From Acinetobacter indicus CIP 110367 (lineage in GTDB: Bacteria > Pseudomonadota > Gammaproteobacteria > Pseudomonadales > Moraxellaceae), in assembly GCF_000488255.1 (NCBI RefSeq), contig NZ_KI530758.1, positions 24,381 through 88,380 of the forward strand: a DNA stretch of 64,000 nucleotides, written 5' to 3'. How positions within the stretch are numbered: the first letter of the stretch is position 1; each line of letters opens with the position of its first letter. Under the pieces are notes generated by a model that had not been told where the DNA came from, searched no databases, and saw nothing but the letters and a program-made list of their open reading frames with translations. Position numbers and translations under genes: made by a program. This document shows positions 7,916 to 16,733 of this stretch, one piece after another.

Positions 7916-9396
7916 TGTTAGAACCCATTTAAAGTGTCTATATTCTCACCAATAAAAATGTCTAGTTTATGATGGTTTTTATCACCATGGACTGGATATA
8001 AATATAGATGCTGATCACTATGTCTGACAAAGAAATTCAACGACTTGCAGTTCTGCAAGACGTTCGAGATCATCGTATTACCCAGGTCCGTGGTGCTGAA
8101 ATCCTCAATCTTTCAACCCGTCAAATTACCCGGTTATTACAAAAGCTCAATCAAGATGGTGTCTCAGGTATGGCACATGCCAGTCGTGGTCAACCAGGTC
8201 ATCGTCGCCATGATGATTTATTAAAATCAAAATGTCTTTCCATTATTTCTGAACATCTGCTTGGATTTGGACCCACCTTGGCCCATGAGAAGCTCAGCAG
8301 CATGTTTGACCTAGATATCCCGGTAGAAACGCTTCGGCGCTGGATGACTGCAAATGACCTCTGGATTCCGCGATCCAAGCGCCTTAAACGTCCATATCAG
8401 CCACGTTATAACCGGGATTGCTTCGGTGAGCTGATCCAGATTGATGGCTCATATCATGACTGGTTCGAAGGACGCGCTGCTAAGTGCTGTTTATTGGTGT
8501 ATATCGATGATGCCACTGGAAAGCTGTTGCATCTGCGCTTCTGTGAGGCGGAAACGACCTTCGATTATATGCTTTCGACTAGAGCCTACATTGAGCAATA
8601 CGGCAAGCCTCTGGCCTTTTATAGCGATAAACACTCGGTCTTCCGAGTGAATCAGAAATCGAGCCAGGACAGCAAGATCACGCAATTTGGGCGGATTCTG
8701 AATGAGTTAAACATTGATATTATCTTTGCCAACTCACCACAAGCAAAAGGACGTGTGGAACGTGCCAACAGGACACTTCAGGACCGTCTGATCAAGGAGA
8801 TGCGCCTGGAGGGTATCAGTTCGATTGCCGAAGCAAATGCCTGGCTGCCCTGCTTTATTGAGCAGTTCAATCAGAAGTTCGCCAAATGTGCGCGAAACTC
8901 AAAGAATTTACATCGACCATTAACCGAATCTGATGCTGAGCTGGAGGATATTTTTACTTGGCAGGAACCGCGTAAGGTCACGAAGAACCTGACCATCACT
9001 TATGACAAGTGTATTTATATGCTTGAGCCAACAGCACTGAATCACAAACTTGTTGGGCAATACATTTCATTTCTGGAGTACCCGGATGGCACTGTAGCCA
9101 TCATGCACGAAGGCCGAAAGCTCAATTACAGCATCTTCAATAAATTGGCTGGGCTACAGCAAAATGAGATTGTTGAGAATAAAAGATTAGGCTCAGTTCT
9201 GGCGCATATCCAGCAACAGCATGAAGAGTTGGAAAAACAAAATAAACGTTCCCGCCTCAAGAAAAGTATGCCGAGTCGTAAAGCTCAGAAAGCTGTTATT
9301 GAACAAAGAAATTTAAATCCTGTTCTTGACTCTTGCAGTTAAAAACAGGACATTTTAAATGGTTTATCGCATAGACATTTTAATTGGTGAATAACA
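7916..9396 (+). mobile_element. IS1202/ISNCY-family insertion sequence (1481 bp) beside a pdif site
   Basis: The ends begin with TGTTA on both sides. The aligned inner parts (CCATTTAAAGTGTCTAT and CCAATTAAAATGTCTAT) are related inverted repeats. A 5-bp target duplication CAAAA lies at 7911-7915 and 9397-9401. The IS starts 5 bp from the XerC arm of pdif site 2. A subgroup of this family is reported to target this position at Xer sites. Confidence 0.88.
8008..9342 (+). CDS. ISNCY/IS1202-family transposase
   Basis: 444-aa DDE transposase. The N-terminus has a helix-turn-helix (VRGAEILNLSTRQITRLLQKL, about residues 28-50) that binds the IS ends. The catalytic core begins at LIQIDGSYHDWF (first Asp), with second Asp at YSDKHSVF and Glu at GRVERANRTLQDRL. 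The frame is intact and lies wholly within the IS. A start at 8020 (MSDKEI) is equally possible. Confidence 0.92.
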   Translation: MLITMSDKEIQRLAVLQDVRDHRITQVRGAEILNLSTRQITRLLQKLNQDGVSGMAHASRGQPGHRRHDDLLKSKCLSIISEHLLGFGPTLAHEKLSSMFDLDIPVETLRRWMTANDLWIPRSKRLKRPYQPRYNRDCFGELIQIDGSYHDWFEGRAAKCCLLVYIDDATGKLLHLRFCEAETTFDYMLSTRAYIEQYGKPLAFYSDKHSVFRVNQKSSQDSKITQFGRILNELNIDIIFANSPQAKGRVERANRTLQDRLIKEMRLEGISSIAEANAWLPCFIEQFNQKFAKCARNSKNLHRPLTESDAELEDIFTWQEPRKVTKNLTITYDKCIYMLEPTALNHKLVGQYISFLEYPDGTVAIMHEGRKLNYSIFNKLAGLQQNEIVENKRLGSVLAHIQQQHEELEKQNKRSRLKKSMPSRKAQKAVIEQRNLNPVLDSCS

Positions 9397-9397
9397 C

Positions 9398-9426
9398 AAA
9401 AATGGGAGCTTTAAGCTCCCATTTTT
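9398..9426. terminator. Bidirectional hairpin
   Basis: AAAAATGGGAGCTT and AAGCTCCCATTTTT form a near-perfect palindrome with A and T runs on both sides. It ends the relBE transcript from the minus strand and overlaps the 5-bp IS duplication. Confidence 0.8.
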
Positions 9427-9717
9427 AGTCTTTAATTCGCTTTTTCGCTTCGTCATAAACTATGCTATCAGCTCGTTTTCCGACGGTAATGAGCAGGATA
9501 ACTACCTGATCATCTTTAACTTGATAGACAAGTCGGACACCAGCTTTTAATAATTTGATTTTATAGCAACCTGCAAGATCGCCTCTAAGCATATTCTTTG
9601 GAATATGTGGCTGCTCTATGACTTTGGCTAGTTTCTTTTTAAATTGATCTCGTATAGCAACAGGGAGTTTTCCCATTCTGCTGTAAAGTCCTTGTGACGT
9701 AAAAGCTTATAAGTCAT
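9425..9717 (-). pseudogene. relE: RelE/ParE-type toxin with a one-base frameshift
   Basis: The expected toxin start is the ATG at 9717, overlapping the end of the antitoxin gene by 11 bp (MTYKLLRHKDFTAEWE). That frame is lost at an A-tract (9668-9671 on the plus strand, four A where five would keep the frame), and the rest (KLPVAIRDQFKKKLAK to the stop at 9425) continues in another frame. An internal ATG at 9676 gives an 83-aa fragment lacking the first strand and helix of the fold. Either the toxin is inactivated, slippage restores it, or a base is missing in the assembly. Confidence 0.75.
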
Positions 9718-9955
9718 CTAATGTGACTTCCTCAAACATCTCTTTAGGATCATTAATGCGCTTACGGACAAGAGTTAATAATTCTTCATCTTCTTCCGAA
9801 AGCAAAGCTTTTTTGACAGGCAGTTTCCCAGTCGTAGCAACATACTCAAGAATACTAGTGAAGAAATCAGTAGGTGCAATACCTTGCTCTTTAAGGATTG
9901 AATAAGATTTTTCTTTAAGGGCTTCATCGATCCTGAAGTTAACAGTAGCCATCAT
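9707..9955 (-). CDS. relB: RelB/DinJ-type antitoxin
   Basis: 82-aa antitoxin (ATG at 9955; a second ATG at 9952). The N-terminal ribbon-helix-helix (MATVNFRIDEALKEKSYSILKEQGIAPTD in outline) binds the operator, and the acidic C-terminus (EEDEELL to TLDDL) is the toxin-wrapping part. It stays intact although the toxin is frameshifted. A perfect palindrome 31 bp upstream is the likely autoregulatory operator. Confidence 0.88.
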   Translation of the reverse strand: MMATVNFRIDEALKEKSYSILKEQGIAPTDFFTSILEYVATTGKLPVKKALLSEEDEELLTLVRKRINDPKEMFEEVTLDDL

Positions 9956-9985
9956 ATTTCCCAAGTATTTAATGTACTAGGAATA

Positions 9986-10008
9986 TTGTAATGCAAATTG
10001 CATTACAA
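9986..10008. promoter_or_regulatory. Palindromic operator of relBE
   Basis: Perfect inverted repeat, arms TTGTAATGCAA and TTGCATTACAA around one A, upstream of the antitoxin. This is the usual place for the RelB autorepression site. Confidence 0.7.
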
Positions 10009-10012
10009 GTCG

Positions 10013-10072
10013 TGTTATTCCCAAGTAGAAATGTCCTACCTACTAACCAAATAGAAATGTCCTATATGGACA
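10013..10072 (+). repeat. End of a deleted IS1202/ISNCY-family element
   Basis: Begins TGTTATTC-CCAAGTAGAAATGTCC and repeats AATAGAAATGTCC 26 bp on, like the right end of the intact IS at 7916-9396 (TGTTATTCACCAATTAAAATGTC). Only the end survives. Confidence 0.5.
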
Positions 10073-10260
10073 TTTCCAAGTCAGGGCTAAACGCCAGTCG
10101 CGAATAGGCATATTCCACTTTTTAGATGCCGCATCAATTGCTAGGTAAATCACTTTACGTACAGAATCATCCGTTGGAAAGACTTTACGCTTTTTGATCG
10201 CCTGACGTATTACGCTGTTTAATGACTGAGCACGAGGCTCTTGTTGTTTACTGATTGGAA
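10043..10260 (-). pseudogene. C-terminal scrap of an IS256-family transposase
   Basis: The minus strand reads RAQSLNSVIRQAIKKRKVFP, then DDSVRKVIYLAIDAASKKWN and MPIRDWRLALTW. This is the C-terminal signature of IS256-family transposases, but the sequence breaks off into the IS1202-like end. It abuts the stop codon of the first amt gene. Confidence 0.65.
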
Positions 10261-11574
10261 TTAATGGTTATAAGCACTTTCATTGTGGTCAGTTTTATCA
10301 AGCCCCACTTGTTCTTGTTCTTCATCTGCACGTAGTGGCATGATTAGACCGACGATTTTGAATAGAATCCAAGACAAGACACCCACATATAAGAAGGTAA
10401 ATAGAATACTTGCAATTTGAGCAAGGACTTGAGGCACAATCGAAATACCTTCGACATTACCACCCAGTGCCGGAACACAGAAAATACCAGTTAAGATACA
10501 GCCGACAATGCCGCCTACGCCGTGTACAGAGAATACGTCCAAAGCATCATCTACGCCCAATTTACGTTTCAAGACAGTGATTGAGAAAAACACTGCGATA
10601 CTTGCCAAGAAACCAATCATGATTGCACCAAATGGACCAACGAACGCGGCAGCTGGTGTAATACCAACCAAACCACCAATTGTACCAGAAGCTAGACCGA
10701 ATGCAGTGACATGGCCTGCAACTAGTTTTTCAATAAACATCCAACCTAGGATACCGCCAAGTGTTGCAAGCATAGTGGTCATGAATACCAGTGCAGTAGA
10801 ACCATCAACAGCAAGTGTAGAACCCACGTTAAAGCCGAACCAACCTGCCCATAAGAAAGCAGCACCGACTAAAACGAACACAACATTATGTGGTGGATTT
10901 GGCGCAGTTGGCCAGCCTTTGCGTTTGCCAAGTACCATTGCACCGACAAATGCAGCTACGCCTGCACCAATGTGAACGGCTGTACCACCCGCAAAGTCGA
11001 GTACGCCCCAGTTATGGAATAAAGCACCATCACCACCCCAAACCATATGTGCCATTGGCGCATATACAATAATCGTCCATAGTGCAGAGAACAGCACCAT
11101 TGCACCAAAATGCATACGTTCAGCAAAACCGCCCATTGCAATTGCTGGGGTAATCATGGCGAAGGTCATGAGGAACACAATCAAGATATATTCAGGAATA
11201 CCGCCTGACATACTTTCGGGCGTAATCCCTGCAAGGAATGCTGTGTTTAAGCCTCCCACAAAACTACCAAGGTTATATACACCTTCTTCCATGCCAGTGG
11301 TATCTGTCGCAAGACTATATACAACCACGATCCATAAAATGCCGACCACACTTGCAATGGCAAAAAACTGACTGAAAATAGATAAAATATTTTTTGAGCG
11401 GACCATGCCCCCATAGAACAGTGCAAGTCCAGGGATAAACATGAGTAATACGATCACGATGGATACCATTACCCAGACGGTAGCTGGTGCATCAATCGTG
11501 TCCTGAGCAAATGCCATTGCTGGAGACAGCATACAGCTTGCGAGCAGTATTTTTTTTAAATTATCCAACATCAT
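10261..11574 (-). CDS. amt: Ammonium/methylammonium transporter, Amt family (copy 1)
   Basis: 437-aa inner-membrane channel with a signal sequence (LLASCMLSPAMAFAQ) and about eleven membrane helices. Family landmarks: GLALFYGGMVR, DFAGGTAVHIGAG, WAGWFGFNVGS and DVFSVHGVGGIVG (the last with a pore His). Amt proteins conduct ammonium and also methylammonium. Its place beside a second amt gene and the gmaS-mgs operon suggests methylamine or ammonium uptake for that pathway. A sigma-54-type promoter lies about 110 bp upstream, consistent with nitrogen control. Confidence 0.93.
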   Translation of the reverse strand: MMLDNLKKILLASCMLSPAMAFAQDTIDAPATVWVMVSIVIVLLMFIPGLALFYGGMVRSKNILSIFSQFFAIASVVGILWIVVVYSLATDTTGMEEGVYNLGSFVGGLNTAFLAGITPESMSGGIPEYILIVFLMTFAMITPAIAMGGFAERMHFGAMVLFSALWTIIVYAPMAHMVWGGDGALFHNWGVLDFAGGTAVHIGAGVAAFVGAMVLGKRKGWPTAPNPPHNVVFVLVGAAFLWAGWFGFNVGSTLAVDGSTALVFMTTMLATLGGILGWMFIEKLVAGHVTAFGLASGTIGGLVGITPAAAFVGPFGAIMIGFLASIAVFFSITVLKRKLGVDDALDVFSVHGVGGIVGCILTGIFCVPALGGNVEGISIVPQVLAQIASILFTFLYVGVLSWILFKIVGLIMPLRADEEQEQVGLDKTDHNESAYNH

Positions 11575-11683
11575 GAATGGCTCCCATTAATTACAATATG
11601 AATTACATTTAAAAAACCCGTGTTTTGTTGATTAAGCTATGTAGAGAGTATTCTTAAAAAGAATATTTATTTCATGTTTTGTT

Positions 11684-11701
11684 AAGCAATACATATGCCA
11701 T
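11684..11701 (-). promoter_or_regulatory. Sigma-54-type promoter of amt copy 1
   Basis: Minus strand ATGGCATATGTATTGCTTAA with GG (11698-11699) and GC (11686-11687) separated by 10 bp, the -24/-12 pattern. The TATTGCTTAAC end is shared with the glnK promoter. Confidence 0.7.
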
Positions 11702-11901
11702 ACGTCTTAATAAATATTGAATTTTCAAGGGAATACGAAAGAATAAATAAGTTTGATTTTTATATAAATATATGAAAATAAAAGCAAATATAAATAATAA
11801 ATGTGCCGAATATAGAAATTACACCAATAGTAGTGCTACTTAATGGTTAAGTAATACTTATATATGTGATGATTTAGGAGTATGTAAAATTGTCATAAAA
11901 A

Positions 11902-11940
11902 AACAAAACCGGAAAATGAAATAATTTCCCCGGTTTTGTT
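11902..11940 (-). terminator. Terminator after amt copy 2
   Basis: AACAAAACCGG and CCGGTTTTGTT arms with a long partly paired centre. It is followed by T residues on the minus strand. Confidence 0.75.
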
Positions 11941-11969
11941 CAGTTTTAAGCTGATTCAATAGTGCATTG

Positions 11970-13286
11970 TTAATGATTATAAGCACGTTCGTTATGATCG
12001 CTCAGATCTAGACCACGATGCTCACTTTCAGGACTTGCACGTAAGCCAATCGTTTTATCAATGATTTTCATGATAATCCAGGTCAGAATGCCAGAATATA
12101 AAATGGTGACAATAACACTTGCAATTTGAGCACAAACTTGCGGAATAACACTGACATCAGCAACTTTACCGCCCAAAGCAGGAATACAGAAAATTCCGGT
12201 CAGAACACAACCGATGATTCCACCGATCCCATGTAGTGCAAAAACATCTAAAGCATCATCGATACCGAGTTTTTTCTTCAATACAGTGATTGCATAATAG
12301 CACCCGATGGCGCTGATAAACCCAATCAATAGTGCCCCAAGTGGTCCAACAAATGCACAAGCCGGTGTAATGCCAACTAGCCCGCCAATAGCTCCCGAAG
12401 CCAGTCCTAAACCAGTGACGTGCCCAGTTTTTAATTTCTCAACAACCATCCAACCTAAGATACCTGTACAGGTTGCTAGCATCGTCGTAACGAATGCTAC
12501 AATTGCAGAATCATTGATTGCGAGCGCAGAGCCGACATTAAAACCAAACCAACCGAGCCACAAAAATGCCATGCCCATAAATGTAAAAATAACATTATGA
12601 GGAGGCATTGCAGTTTTTGGCCAACCATGACGTCGGCCGAGTACATAAGCGCCGACAAGTGCTGCAACACCAGAGTTGATATGAATGGCGGTTCCACCAG
12701 CAAAATCTAAAACGCCCCAATTATGGAACAATGCACCGCTACCACTCCAAACCATATGGTTGACTGGTGCATAAACAATAATTAACCATAAAACACTAAA
12801 CAAAATGACAGCACTAAATTTCATCCGTTCAGCAAAACCACCAATGGCGATGCATGGGGTAATAATGGCAAAGGCCAACCCGAAGATGAATAGTACGTAT
12901 TCAGGTACACCACTGACCAATGTAAATTCATCGATACCAATTAGAAAAGCTTTATCGAATCCACCGACAAAACTACCAATATTATAGAGACCTGCTTCCA
13001 TACCCGTTGTATCAGCAGTCATACTATAGACAAAAGCCGTCCATAATACTGAGACGACAGCAGCAATGCCCATGAACTGAGTTATGATCGACAATACGTT
13101 TTTTTCACGAACCATCCCACCATAGAAAAGTGCAAGTCCAGGAATACACATTAATAGGACCAGTAAGGATGAAATGATCATCCAGACGGTGGATGCTTTA
13201 TCCATTTCCGTCTCTGAGGCAAAACACAGAGAGGGGATTAGCATAATACTGATGATACAAAGTCTTTGTAGCTTGGATGGGTTCAT
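11970..13286 (-). CDS. amt: Ammonium/methylammonium transporter, Amt family (copy 2)
   Basis: 438-aa paralogue of the neighbouring Amt, with the same landmarks (GLALFYGGMVR, DFAGGTAIHINSG, WLGWFGFNVGS, DVFALHGIGGIIG with the pore His) and the same C-terminal DHNERAYNH motif. The two differ at many positions, so this is not a fresh duplication. It has its own sigma-54-type promoter and terminator, so the genes are separate units. It may differ from copy 1 in affinity for ammonium or methylammonium. Confidence 0.93.
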   Translation of the reverse strand: MNPSKLQRLCIISIMLIPSLCFASETEMDKASTVWMIISSLLVLLMCIPGLALFYGGMVREKNVLSIITQFMGIAAVVSVLWTAFVYSMTADTTGMEAGLYNIGSFVGGFDKAFLIGIDEFTLVSGVPEYVLFIFGLAFAIITPCIAIGGFAERMKFSAVILFSVLWLIIVYAPVNHMVWSGSGALFHNWGVLDFAGGTAIHINSGVAALVGAYVLGRRHGWPKTAMPPHNVIFTFMGMAFLWLGWFGFNVGSALAINDSAIVAFVTTMLATCTGILGWMVVEKLKTGHVTGLGLASGAIGGLVGITPACAFVGPLGALLIGFISAIGCYYAITVLKKKLGIDDALDVFALHGIGGIIGCVLTGIFCIPALGGKVADVSVIPQVCAQIASVIVTILYSGILTWIIMKIIDKTIGLRASPESEHRGLDLSDHNERAYNH

Positions 13287-13385
13287 AGTTGCTCCTCATG
13301 ACAGAAAATTTACCGACTAAGACAAAATCTAAATAAATAAAATCTATTAAATATTCTCTTTGGGATATTTATTTTCCTGCAAGGA

Positions 13386-13403
13386 ATGCAAAACCTATAC
13401 CAC
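13386..13403 (-). promoter_or_regulatory. Sigma-54-type promoter of amt copy 2
   Basis: Minus strand GTGGTATAGGTTTTGCATT with GG (13400-13401) and GC (13388-13389) 10 bp apart, about 100 bp upstream of the start codon. Confidence 0.7.
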
Positions 13404-13433
13404 TGCTAATTTTTAAATCAAATTTGCCTAAAA

Positions 13434-13464
13434 ATAAAAAAAGATGGCAGTAAACCATCTTTTT
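13434..13464 (-). terminator. Terminator after the XRE-cupin gene
   Basis: AAAAAGATGG, loop, CCATCTTTTT with a T-run on the minus strand, 14 bp after the regulator stop. Confidence 0.8.
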
Positions 13465-13477
13465 GAGACTTCATTCT

Positions 13478-14077
13478 CTATTCGTCATGATATGTAGAAT
13501 AGTTCACCATAGAGATCAGTCGAATAGGTACTTGAATGAGCTTTTCTGGTCCATGTGGGATTTCTCCTTCTAAGGTTAGGCAATCACCAGGTTGGAGGTG
13601 GAAGACTTCATCACCGTGACGATACAAAATTTCTCCTTCAATCATATAAAGCATTTCTGTACCTGGATGGGCGAAAGTTGGAAATTCTTCACTCGCATCA
13701 TCCATACTGACTAAGTAAGCCTCAAAATTCTTATGCGGGCCACGCGAATGGGTGAGCAAATGATAGGTATGACCTTTGTCTGTGCCACGCCGTACCACCT
13801 CCATACCTTCTCCTTGTTTGACCAGCATAGCTTGACTGGCTTGCTGATCATACTGACTAAATAAAGTAGAAAGTGGAATTCCAAGAACTTCACATAAGCG
13901 GCTCAGCGTTTCTAGGCTGGTAGACACTTGGGCATTTTCAATCTTACTCAGCATACCTTGACTGATATCTGCGATCTGCGCCACTTCCGCGAGTTTTAGC
14001 CCCTGTTCCTGACGGTATTTCTTGATTTGAATACCAATATATTGTTCCAGCTTCATACCATTTTTATTTTGTCTCAT
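13478..14077 (-). CDS. XRE-family regulator with C-terminal cupin
   Basis: 199-aa one-component regulator. Residues 10-65 (YRQEQGLKLAEVAQIADISQ, GMLSKIENAQVSTSLETLSRL) form the helix-turn-helix. Residues about 110-195 form a cupin (HPGTEMLYMIEGEILYRHGD and a later GDCLTLEGEIPHGP) that may bind a small ligand. It is divergent from gmaS, so it is a natural candidate to control the gmaS-mgs operon, perhaps sensing a methylamine intermediate; that role is inference. Regulators of this class are common beside polyamine and glutamine-synthetase-like genes. Confidence 0.85.
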   Translation of the reverse strand: MRQNKNGMKLEQYIGIQIKKYRQEQGLKLAEVAQIADISQGMLSKIENAQVSTSLETLSRLCEVLGIPLSTLFSQYDQQASQAMLVKQGEGMEVVRRGTDKGHTYHLLTHSRGPHKNFEAYLVSMDDASEEFPTFAHPGTEMLYMIEGEILYRHGDEVFHLQPGDCLTLEGEIPHGPEKLIQVPIRLISMVNYSTYHDE

Positions 14078-14233
14078 TTTGGATCAACTCGCACTATTTT
14101 GATTCTCGGAATACTGCATCTCATTCAATCCTCTGAAGGAGTAACAATCGATTGGAATATTAAACCTATAAGAAAATTATATTCCCTTCAAGAATAATAA
14201 TGTTTTTAAGAAAAAAAGTAAAAAAAATAAAAG

Positions 14234-14251
14234 TTGGCAAGGGATTTGCTT
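14234..14251 (+). promoter_or_regulatory. Sigma-54-type promoter of gmaS-mgsABC
   Basis: TTGGCAAGGGATTTGCTT has GG (14236-14237) and GC (14248-14249) separated by exactly 10 bp, a near-consensus -24/-12 element about 110 bp upstream of gmaS. The rest of the intergenic region (14078-14349) is AT-rich and shows no other clear signal. Confidence 0.78.
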
Positions 14252-14358
14252 TCTTAATAGGAAAGAAATTTTCTTAAGCTGAATAATGTAATTTCAATAA
14301 AAAGATTTGCATTTTTCGAGCCAACCATCGTTTTTGTCATATCGGGAGTATGTCAATT

Positions 14359-15750
14359 ATGCTGCAAAAGGCCGTAAACGAGTTGTTTGATCAACAGGAT
14401 GTCATAAGCAAACCCATGTACCGTCCGGAAGTACAGCAGGTGATTGATCAGCACAAATTAAAATATGTATTGGCTCAATTCGTGGATATTCATGGTGCTG
14501 CTAAAACAAAGTCAGTACCCATCTCTGGCTTAAAAGCGATTGAAGGTGAGGGCGTCGGATTTGCTGGTTTTGCAATTTCAGGTATGGGTATGCAACCACA
14601 TGGACCCGACTTTATGGTCAAAGGAAGTTTGTCTGACCTTATGCCAGTGCCATGGCAGCCAGGCTATGGTCGTGTAGTCTGTGAAGGCTATGTCAATGGC
14701 AAACCTCATCCTTATGATTCACGTTATGTGTTGCGCCGCCAGGTAGAGCGTTTAGCAGAAAAAGGCTGGACTTTAAATACAGGGCTTGAACCAGAGTTCA
14801 GTCTGTTCCGTCGTACTGAAGACGGTAAACTGAAAATGGTCGATGACTCAGATAACCTAGACAAGCCATGCTACGACTATAAAGGCTTATCTCGTTCACG
14901 CGAGTTCTTGGAAAAACTCACGGAAGCCCTTATTCCAGTCGGTTTCGATATTTATCAAATTGACCATGAAGATGCCAATGGTCAGTTCGAAATTAACTAT
15001 ACCTATGCAGATGCGATGAAATCTGCAGATATGTTCACCTTCTTCCGTATGGCGGCTGGCGAAATTGCCAATGATCTGGGGATGATCTGTTCATTTATGC
15101 CAAAACCAGATCCAAAGCGAGCTGGAAATGGTATGCATTTCCATCTCTCAATAGGAAGTGATGATTCTCAAAACTTATTTCATGACCCAAGTGATCCGAG
15201 TGGTATGGGGCTGTCAAAAATGGCCTATCACTTTATTGCCGGACTTCTGGCACATGGTCCAGCACTATGTGCCTTCTGTGCCCCGACCGTTAACTCATAT
15301 AAGCGCCTGGTGGTAGGTCGTTCACTTTCAGGTGCAACTTGGGCACCAGCATTTATTGCTTACGGTTCGAATAATCGTTCTGCAATGGTTCGTATTCCTT
15401 ATGGTCGTATCGAATTACGTCTACCTGATGCTGGTTGTAACCCATATCTTGTTTCAGCAGCGATTATTGCTGCGGGTCTAGATGGCATTGAACGTGAGCT
15501 GACCCCACCTCAACCATGCAATGAAAACTTATATGACCTGACGTTAGAAGAAATTTCAGCACGTGGCATTGAGACTTTACCGCAATCTTTAAAAGAAGCC
15601 GTGCAGGCACTCAAAGCAGATCCACTTTTCAGAGAAAAATTAGGTGTCGAAATTGTTGATGAATTTATTCACCAGAAGAGTATGGAGTGGGTGGAATACA
15701 GCCGCCATGTATCTGATTGGGAAATCCAACGTTACACCGAATTTTTCTAA
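14359..15750 (+). CDS. gmaS: Gamma-glutamylmethylamide synthetase (glutamine-synthetase-like, GmaS/GlnT)
   Basis: Joins methylamine to glutamate with ATP, giving gamma-glutamylmethylamide, the first step of the indirect methylamine pathway. 463 aa from the ATG at 14359, which lies 10 bases after GGGAG; an ATG at 14350 is too close to that site. Glutamine-synthetase hallmarks: [35 protein letters not shown] and [15 protein letters not shown]. The alternative name is type III glutamine synthetase GlnT. The following mgsABC genes, the two amt genes and the tmm-tdm-dmm block elsewhere in the window favour the methylamine role. Confidence 0.87.
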   Translation: MLQKAVNELFDQQDVISKPMYRPEVQQVIDQHKLKYVLAQFVDIHGAAKTKSVPISGLKAIEGEGVGFAGFAISGMGMQPHGPDFMVKGSLSDLMPVPWQPGYGRVVCEGYVNGKPHPYDSRYVLRRQVERLAEKGWTLNTGLEPEFSLFRRTEDGKLKMVDDSDNLDKPCYDYKGLSRSREFLEKLTEALIPVGFDIYQIDHEDANGQFEINYTYADAMKSADMFTFFRMAAGEIANDLGMICSFMPKPDPKRAGNGMHFHLSIGSDDSQNLFHDPSDPSGMGLSKMAYHFIAGLLAHGPALCAFCAPTVNSYKRLVVGRSLSGATWAPAFIAYGSNNRSAMVRIPYGRIELRLPDAGCNPYLVSAAIIAAGLDGIERELTPPQPCNENLYDLTLEEISARGIETLPQSLKEAVQALKADPLFREKLGVEIVDEFIHQKSMEWVEYSRHVSDWEIQRYTEFF

Positions 15751-15794
15751 AACTTTTAAGAAATAACAAATTAAATCCTCTTGGAGAAAAACTT

Positions 15795-16706
15795 ATGTGT
15801 GGAATTGTAGGTTTATATTTAAAAAACCCAGCGCTTGAATCACAACTGGGCAAATTGTTTGAACCGATGCTTGAGTCCATGACTGGCCGTGGTCCTGACA
15901 GTGCAGGCTTCGCAATCTATGGTGATGAAGTTCAGGATGGTTGGGTCAAATTGACACTGCAAGCCGTGACAGAAGGTTTTGACTGGAACGTATTCGCGGA
16001 CACAATAAAAGCAAAATTAAATACTGAAATCGATTGGTTCCAGAATGCCACAGCTGCCGTTGTGAAAGCCAAAACAGATGAAGATACGATTCGTGCAACG
16101 ATTGCTGAAATTGCACCTGAACTCAAAATCATGAGTGCAGGTCAAAGTATTGAAATTCTTAAAGGTATGGGCTTACCAGTTGAAATTTCAGCACGTTTTG
16201 GTTTAGCCAACATGAAAGGCAGTCACATCATTGGTCATACCCGTATGGCGACTGAAAGTGCGGTGACTATGGAAGGTAGTCATCCGTTCTCAACTGGTGC
16301 AGATTTATGCTTGGTACATAATGGTTCATTGTCAAACCATGCACGTTTACGTCAAGAACTTAAACGTCAAGGCATTCATTTTGAAACAGAGAATGATACT
16401 GAAGTTGCGGCAGGGTATCTCACTTGGCGTTTACAAGAAGGCGATAGCCTTGCACAAGCACTCGACAATGCCCTTGATGATTTAGATGGCTTTTTCACCT
16501 TTGCGATAGGCACTAAAGACGGTTTTGCAGTGATTCGTGATCCTATTGCATGCAAACCAGCAGTCCTTGCTGAAACTGATGACTACGTTGCAATGGCATC
16601 TGAATATCAAGCCCTTGCTTCTTTACCAAATATTGACAAAGCCAAAGTTTGGGAACCAGAACCTGCGACATTGTATGTGTGGGAACGCTCAAAAGACGCG
16701 GCTTAA
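15795..16706 (+). CDS. mgsA: N-methylglutamate synthase subunit A (class II glutamine amidotransferase)
   Basis: 303 aa starting MCGIVGLY, so the nucleophile Cys becomes N-terminal after Met removal. The class II (Ntn) amidotransferase fold is visible in SHIIGHTRMATESAVT and LVHNGSLSNHARLR. Ribosome site GGAG about 10 bases upstream. It supplies the amidase part of N-methylglutamate synthase, which moves methylamine from gamma-glutamylmethylamide to 2-oxoglutarate. Homologues are also annotated as GlxB. Second gene of a tight four-gene operon. Confidence 0.85.
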   Translation: MCGIVGLYLKNPALESQLGKLFEPMLESMTGRGPDSAGFAIYGDEVQDGWVKLTLQAVTEGFDWNVFADTIKAKLNTEIDWFQNATAAVVKAKTDEDTIRATIAEIAPELKIMSAGQSIEILKGMGLPVEISARFGLANMKGSHIIGHTRMATESAVTMEGSHPFSTGADLCLVHNGSLSNHARLRQELKRQGIHFETENDTEVAAGYLTWRLQEGDSLAQALDNALDDLDGFFTFAIGTKDGFAVIRDPIACKPAVLAETDDYVAMASEYQALASLPNIDKAKVWEPEPATLYVWERSKDAA

Positions 16707-16733
16707 GAAAAGATCATCAGGAGAATTAAGATT

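Noticed and set aside
11156..11371. Open frames antisense to the amt genes (also 12307-12600 and 10508-10975)
   Set aside because: They are shadows of conserved membrane-protein codons, rich in Pro, Ala and Thr, with no independent signal.
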